Part shown: in pieces, positions 49,129 through 52,478 of the stretch | How the letters are laid out: each line of letters opens with the position of its first letter | Numbering within the stretch: the stretch's first letter is position 1 | IMG/VR virus record: IMGVR_UViG_3300025646_000058 | Coordinates: 1 to 52,478 of that record | Source of the DNA: a virus | Length of the DNA: 52,478 bases | Strand: one strand, 5' to 3' | Position numbers and translations under genes: made by a program | The notes under the pieces: generated by a model | The model's input: the letters and a program-made list of their open reading frames with translations, nothing else | Told to the model about the DNA's origin: nothing | The model's database searches: none

Positions 49129-49455
49129 CTAAATTTGTTTTAAAATCCACGAAATTATAAAACCTACGACTAATTCAATAGCAATTAATAACCCTATTGC
49201 TTTAGACCATTTGTTTTTTTGATCGTAAACCTCATCTTTAACTTCTTTCATTTGTCTAGGTGACCATGTTTCGGTTACCTCTTTTTGCCAAACTTTTATA
49301 TCCTGAATTTCTTTTTCGGTAGTGTGAACCTTAGCAATGTCACGGCGTAAATTCTCAAATTTTAAATCAATATCCGCCTTTAGCTTGTCGATTGCATTTC
49401 TATTACGCTCTAACTCGTTTAATATTAATTTTGTGAAGTCGTCTATTTCTTTCAT
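49129..49455 (-). CDS. Coiled-coil protein with C-terminal membrane anchor (XhlA-like)
   Basis: 108 aa. A long charged coiled coil (about 5-75) ends in one C-terminal membrane span (AIGLLIAIELVVGFIISWIL). The layout is that of haemolysin XhlA-type proteins that help phage holins. It is placed between the holin and PAS genes. A weak -7 box lies upstream at 49,485-49,492. Confidence 0.6.
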   Translation of the reverse strand: MKEIDDFTKLILNELERNRNAIDKLKADIDLKFENLRRDIAKVHTTEKEIQDIKVWQKEVTETWSPRQMKEVKDEVYDQKNKWSKAIGLLIAIELVVGFIISWILKQI

Positions 49456-49518
49456 TATTATATATAGATATATATTAAAGTTTACAAAAATAAAAAATTA
49501 GTTAATATTTACACTACT

Positions 49519-49758
49519 TTAATCTTTATTTAATTTTATATTTTCTGCAATTGTGCCACCTGCTAATAAACTTGCACCAGTTACTATACTAAATTCAATT
49601 ATTGAAATAGTAGTACTGCTTTCAACACCATCAAATTGAACTTTAATTATATAGTATGAACTAATTAATAATGCCCATAATACTAATACTACTCCAACAA
49701 ATCTTTTACTAGATACGTTAGAGTTTTTATCAAAGATACCTTTTATCCAATTAATCAT
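49519..49758 (-). CDS. Holin (two-span)
   Basis: 79 aa with two membrane spans, about 21-41 (FVGVVLVLWALLISSYYII) and 52-68, and a charged C-terminus. The N-terminal SSKRFVG is a frequent start in Bacteroidetes phage holins. It lies directly after the amidase gene. It would form the lesion that releases or activates the amidase. Confidence 0.7.
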   Translation of the reverse strand: MINWIKGIFDKNSNVSSKRFVGVVLVLWALLISSYYIIKVQFDGVESSTTISIIEFSIVTGASLLAGGTIAENIKLNKD

Positions 49759-49768
49759 AACTATTTAG

Positions 49769-50248
49769 TTAAAATATATAATTGCCAATTTCTTCCTTTA
49801 CGAATTTCTTTACATCAAAGTTAGGACAAGTTTTACCTTTGTCTAAATCTGTGTGCCCAAAAAACTGTTCTTGACTTAATATTTTTCTATCAATTAATTC
49901 TACTATCAAATACGCTAAAGTTTTTTTCTGTTCATCAGTTCTTTCATCTTTACCTTTAAATCCACCAATTAAACAAATGCCTAAGTTACCAGTATTAAAT
50001 CCTCTTACGTGCGCTCCTGTTTTATTTATATCTCTACCTATTTGTATGTTTCCATTAGGTAAAACAACTAAATGATAACCAATTTCTTTAAACCCTCTTT
50101 GTTTATGCCACAATTCAATTTGTTCTGCTTTATCTCCCCTATTAACAGGGCTATCACTTACATGAATTGTGCAACGTGTTAACTTTTGTGTTATAGTAGG
50201 AAAGTTTTTTAAAAACTCTTCTAATGTAAAAATATCAAACTTTTTCAT
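49769..50248 (-). CDS. N-acetylmuramoyl-L-alanine amidase (T7 lysozyme type endolysin)
   Basis: 159 aa from the ATG at 50248, two bases after the preceding stop; an in-frame ATG 60 bases upstream would overlap that gene and is less likely. Zinc ligands match T7 lysozyme: H29 (TIHVSDSP), H132 (FFGHTDLDKGKTC) and C141, with Y58 (IGYHLV) and K139 as catalytic helpers. Cuts the amide between muramic acid and L-alanine. No signal peptide, so it depends on the holin. Confidence 0.9.
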   Translation of the reverse strand: MKKFDIFTLEEFLKNFPTITQKLTRCTIHVSDSPVNRGDKAEQIELWHKQRGFKEIGYHLVVLPNGNIQIGRDINKTGAHVRGFNTGNLGICLIGGFKGKDERTDEQKKTLAYLIVELIDRKILSQEQFFGHTDLDKGKTCPNFDVKKFVKEEIGNYIF

Positions 50249-50249
50249 A

Positions 50250-50738
50250 CTAATAAACCAAATTAAATTCTGTAAATAATCTAGCACTAACTTCATTGTA
50301 TAAATCAATTATCCATTGAGGTTTTTCTTGCCTTTTTCCTTTTATATAATCTCTAAAATTAAAAAATGGTCTAGCCATTCTTACTACTTGAAATTGCGTT
50401 AATGCCCAGGCTTCACTATTACCGCTACACAATTCGATATATAAAAATATAACATCATTCTCATAACAACCAAACCCCATACGTGAAGGATAATCGTGAA
50501 AGAATACAGATAAGTTACCTGCATATCTATCTTTGATAAATGTCTTACCATCAAACCCTCTAGTTTCCCAATACCTACTTCTAAATATCATTTCAAGATT
50601 ATTCCTAAATGATATACCTAAGTTAAAATCCTCTGCTTGTTTTAAGTAGTTTTTCCAAACTGATTTTTCACTAAAGAATCTAAATTCATATCCAAATAGT
50701 TGATTCTTATAAGGTGATGTGTAAGGTTTATATTCCAT
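50250..50738 (-). CDS. Hypothetical 162-aa protein in the lysis block
   Basis: Aromatic-rich soluble protein (FLYIELCSGNSEAWALTQFQ). The segment LSVFFHDYPSRMGFG has an HDY element reminiscent of DUF1353-type proteins found beside phage amidases, but the match is weak. It lies between the small lipoprotein and amidase genes. Function unknown. Confidence 0.5.
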   Translation of the reverse strand: MEYKPYTSPYKNQLFGYEFRFFSEKSVWKNYLKQAEDFNLGISFRNNLEMIFRSRYWETRGFDGKTFIKDRYAGNLSVFFHDYPSRMGFGCYENDVIFLYIELCSGNSEAWALTQFQVVRMARPFFNFRDYIKGKRQEKPQWIIDLYNEVSARLFTEFNLVY

Positions 50739-50740
50739 AG

Positions 50741-50878
50741 TTATTCAATTATATAAGGATAGTGAGGATGTTTTTTATAGTCTATTTTTTTATTAATTGT
50801 GCAACTATTAAATAGGTACATAAATATACCCATTAATACTATAAATGCAACTCTTTCAAAATTAGATTTGGGTTTCAT
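50741..50878 (-). CDS. Small lipoprotein, possible outer-membrane spanin
   Basis: 45 aa, too short for most gene callers. A type II signal peptide (FIVLMGIFMYLFNSC, lipidated Cys at 26) is followed by a 19-residue basic tail TINKKIDYKKHPHYPYIIE. It lies among lysis genes, two bases before the 162-aa gene. Outer-membrane spanin subunits are small lipoproteins like this. Alternative: an envelope immunity lipoprotein. Confidence 0.55.
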   Translation of the reverse strand: MKPKSNFERVAFIVLMGIFMYLFNSCTINKKIDYKKHPHYPYIIE

Positions 50879-50880
50879 AT

Positions 50881-51516
50881 TTAACAAATTATTATTCTTC
50901 TTCTTGCTACTGCCAATTCTGTAATCTCAATACTCATTATAACACTTGTAGCAGTGGCGCCACCCTCTATCGTTTTACTACCTGATGTTAATGATGGACT
51001 TATACCACCCCATGTAAAGTTATTAATATTATGGTTCCAGTCAACAGGTCTACTTGTACCTTGTGGTATCTCAATATAAGCAGCAGTACTGTTACCTCCA
51101 ATACATGAACCTAATATCATACTATTTGCTAATATTGTAAGGCTTGTAGTTGATGGATTAGCTTGTGTACCATTATAAGCAGTTACCCCAACTCCATTTG
51201 ATCCAGTAAATGAGTAACAAACTGTTGAAGTACTATTCCAACTTCCACCACTTAAAGTAACAGCAACTGTATTAACACCTGTTGGTGGGTTCTTTAATTC
51301 CCAAACTGTCCAGTTAGTAGAATATGGTGTAGATTGATTTCTTTTATTAGTCATACTAACTCCACCATAAGTAACACTACTTGTTGATACTGCAGGTGCA
51401 GATACTATTATAACTAAACATCCATCAGAACCAGTATTTTGGTTATGGCTAAATGAATAACTACTACCTGCTGGTACTCTTACATCTGTCGTTCTATTTC
51501 CTTCTACTAATGCCAT
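50881..51516 (-). CDS. Beta-rich fibre or receptor-binding protein
   Basis: 211 aa, rich in Ser, Thr, Gly and Asn (VTYGGVSMTNKRNQSTPYST; VAVTLSGGSWNSTSTVCYSF), a jelly-roll-like composition seen in phage tail proteins and surface lectins. The C-terminal SIEITELAVARRRIIIC is typical of a class of prophage structural proteins. One base shared with the next gene upstream. Inferred role: host attachment. Confidence 0.5.
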   Translation of the reverse strand: MALVEGNRTTDVRVPAGSSYSFSHNQNTGSDGCLVIIVSAPAVSTSSVTYGGVSMTNKRNQSTPYSTNWTVWELKNPPTGVNTVAVTLSGGSWNSTSTVCYSFTGSNGVGVTAYNGTQANPSTTSLTILANSMILGSCIGGNSTAAYIEIPQGTSRPVDWNHNINNFTWGGISPSLTSGSKTIEGGATATSVIMSIEITELAVARRRIIIC

Positions 51517-51800
51517 TATATGTATGGGTTTATATCAGTTATTTCATTTAATCCCATTCCCTCCACAGATGTGGTAATTTGATGTGCCTCATAAACTGCA
51601 GGAGTGGTATCAAAGAATACGGAAATGTTAATTGCCCCACTCTGTAAATCTGACCTATTGTTATCAATCCAATTTCCATACGTTGATTCATAGTTGCTAT
51701 TGATTAAAGCACAGTCCTCCATATTAATTAAATAACCCAATGGAGTAAAATTAACATTTCCATTAACTAACTTTATTTCATTTAAAATACAGTATTCCAT
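51516..51800 (-). CDS. Hypothetical 94-aa virion-type protein
   Basis: Small beta-rich protein (AINISVFFDTTPAVYEAHQI) coupled by one-base overlaps to genes on both sides. Probably a tail accessory. No known family. Confidence 0.5.
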   Translation of the reverse strand: MEYCILNEIKLVNGNVNFTPLGYLINMEDCALINSNYESTYGNWIDNNRSDLQSGAINISVFFDTTPAVYEAHQITTSVEGMGLNEITDINPYI

Positions 51801-52300
51801 TAGTCTATTGTATATCTTATATCTATTGTTATTCTAACATTTGTTCCAGATGCCGCAGTTGTTTCAAACCATACCCAACTATTTGCTGGTATTGTTGCAT
51901 CACTAAGTGTTGCTACGTTACCAGTAGTAGTACTTGTAGTTGCCGCAGAAGTAGTTAAAGCATTACCAGCAGCATTTCTATCTGTACTATGTTTTAATTG
52001 GTAAGTTGTACTTGGTGTAGTACCTACACTTACAGCAATCACCTCTTGAACTGTTATTGCAACATCAGTCCTAAATATTGTCATATCTTCTGTTGCAGTT
52101 GGTGCTTCAAGAGTAAATGTTTTGTTGAAAATAGCTGATGCACTATCAATTAAAGGTGTTAAATTACCTGAACTATCTTTAAGAGTTAATTTATTATCAG
52201 CGCTATTGATAAAGATAGAATAGTGTCCTGTATCAGGATTTTCAACATCTCCTGTTACAATTGACTTTATACTAAAATAAGGGTATTTTAAATTTATCAT
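51800..52300 (-). CDS. Probable tail fibre or decoration protein
   Basis: 166 aa. YSIFINSADNKLTLKDSSGN is a fibre-type repeat, then KTFTLEAPTATEDMTIFRTD and a Thr/Ala-rich beta domain. This pattern is common in phage neck or tail appendages. The start overlaps the stop of the partial upstream gene by one base. Confidence 0.55.
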   Translation of the reverse strand: MINLKYPYFSIKSIVTGDVENPDTGHYSIFINSADNKLTLKDSSGNLTPLIDSASAIFNKTFTLEAPTATEDMTIFRTDVAITVQEVIAVSVGTTPSTTYQLKHSTDRNAAGNALTTSAATTSTTTGNVATLSDATIPANSWVWFETTAASGTNVRITIDIRYTID

Positions 52301-52478
52301 TATTTCTCGTTTATTTGTGCGTTATATTGTTCCAGTAAGGCTCTATGTTCAGGTAATAAAGTATTCACATAAACATATACTAATCCATTTTCTCTAATAG
52401 TTTCAATGTTATTTTCCTTACGATAAACTGCTATTTCAGGATAATCACCTAACATATTTAAGCAATCATCATTTGATT
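52300..52478 (-). CDS. Partial hypothetical protein (C-terminus only)
   Basis: An open frame enters from the right edge and ends at a TAA at 52302-52300, giving the last 58 residues (NDDCLNMLGDYPEIAVYRKE, then NIETIRENGLVYVYVN, ending LLPEHRALLEQYNAQINEK). The stop overlaps the next start. Soluble, mixed charge; no family recognised. Its start lies outside the window. Confidence 0.6.
   Translation of the reverse strand, partial: SNDDCLNMLGDYPEIAVYRKENNIETIRENGLVYVYVNTLLPEHRALLEQYNAQINEK

Larger units (their letters stand above)
920..50803. repeat. Dispersed AATTGTG(T/C)A word, about 83 exact copies
   Basis: Counted by eye on both strands. AATTGTGTA/CA on + at: 920, 1750, 2986, 3851, 4826, 5321, 6834, 7594, 8826, 9521, 10484, 11389, 11434, 11657, 15174, 15543, 17967, 18886, 20413, 21794, 23092, 24707, 25912, 26578, 27595, 27685, 29082, 29754, 30669, 31267, 32149, 32270, 32390, 34545, 39530, 39801, 40479, 42814, 43836, 44054, 46954, 48335, 50165, 50795. 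Reverse form TACACAATT/TGCACAATT starts at: 2190, 4910, 5751, 18533, 19024, 22983, 23396, 23713, 23981, 24147, 24529, 25973, 32178, 34645, 34814, 35067, 38605, 38853, 38914, 39487, 39621, 40099, 40205, 40724, 40946, 41436, 41761, 43156, 43690, 43974, 44170, 45579, 46651, 46763, 47057, 47138, 47408, 48521, 50426. The 3' flank often extends to ANCC or AAGC. Confidence 0.9.

Noticed and set aside
920-50803. The dispersed word as lac-type operators
   Set aside because: AATTGTG matches the start of the lac operator, but the word is asymmetric, lacks the inverted half in nearly all copies, and no LacI-type protein is encoded here.

Overview
This window is AT-rich bacteriophage DNA with compact, mostly same-direction gene blocks. 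The host is probably a member of the Bacteroidetes, perhaps a flavobacterium. Three things point there: promoters of the TTTG / TAnnTTTG type, start codons preceded by A-rich leaders without a clear Shine-Dalgarno, and many proteins of types seen in Bacteroidetes phages. No tRNA, rRNA, CRISPR array, insertion sequence or lysogeny integrase was recognised. Both window edges cut through minus-strand genes and do not join in frame, so this looks like a piece of a genome.

Layout. (1) 1-24,992, minus strand: the virion block. Read in the direction of transcription it holds GroES-like and nucleotide/DNA-modification genes, structural genes, a TerS candidate, TerL, a large portal, an acidic scaffold-like protein, the major capsid protein, a capsid-associated protein, two large beta-rich virion proteins, three ring/connector-sized proteins (about 210-250 aa), a 1577-aa tail hub or muzzle-like protein, a small CxxC membrane protein and an internal virion (cargo) protein. 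The order and sizes resemble crAss-like and related Bacteroidetes podoviruses; this is by architecture, no alignment was run. (2) 24,993-25,587: divergent control region containing a run of G tracts able to form a G-quadruplex. (3) 25,588-32,442, plus strand: an HTH gene, then an early operon of small proteins sharing a repeated leader, including a beta-clamp-like protein, ended by an intrinsic terminator. (4) 32,443-48,237, plus strand: VirE-N/BT4734-like protein, small proteins and a lipoprotein, a strongly structured RNA region, a methyltransferase, a DnaA domain IV-like protein, a serine recombinase, primase-helicase, SSB, MazG-like, YqaJ-type exonuclease, annealing protein and a PD-(D/E)XK nuclease. 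(5) 48,220-52,478, minus strand: lysis block (amidase, holin, coiled-coil membrane protein, spanin-like protein, small lipoprotein) with an inserted PAS-domain protein, then fibre-like virion proteins.

How the genes work together: the plus arm replicates and recombines DNA (primase-helicase, SSB, clamp, exonuclease plus annealing protein); the minus arm packages it (TerS/TerL/portal), builds the particle and lyses the cell.

The most unusual signal is not a gene. A 9-bp asymmetric word, AATTGTG(T/C)A, occurs about 83 times on both strands, in all reading frames and between genes, where about two copies would be expected from base composition. Several copies sit exactly at gene ends, one sits between the -33 and -7 boxes of a promoter, and one pair forms a hairpin. 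I know of no described system with this word. Other items worth checking are a multi-stem RNA at 35.43-35.71 kb, a candidate 70-nt small RNA at 32.6-32.7 kb, a C-terminal peptide tag shared by two adjacent unrelated proteins, and the PAS protein within the lysis genes.
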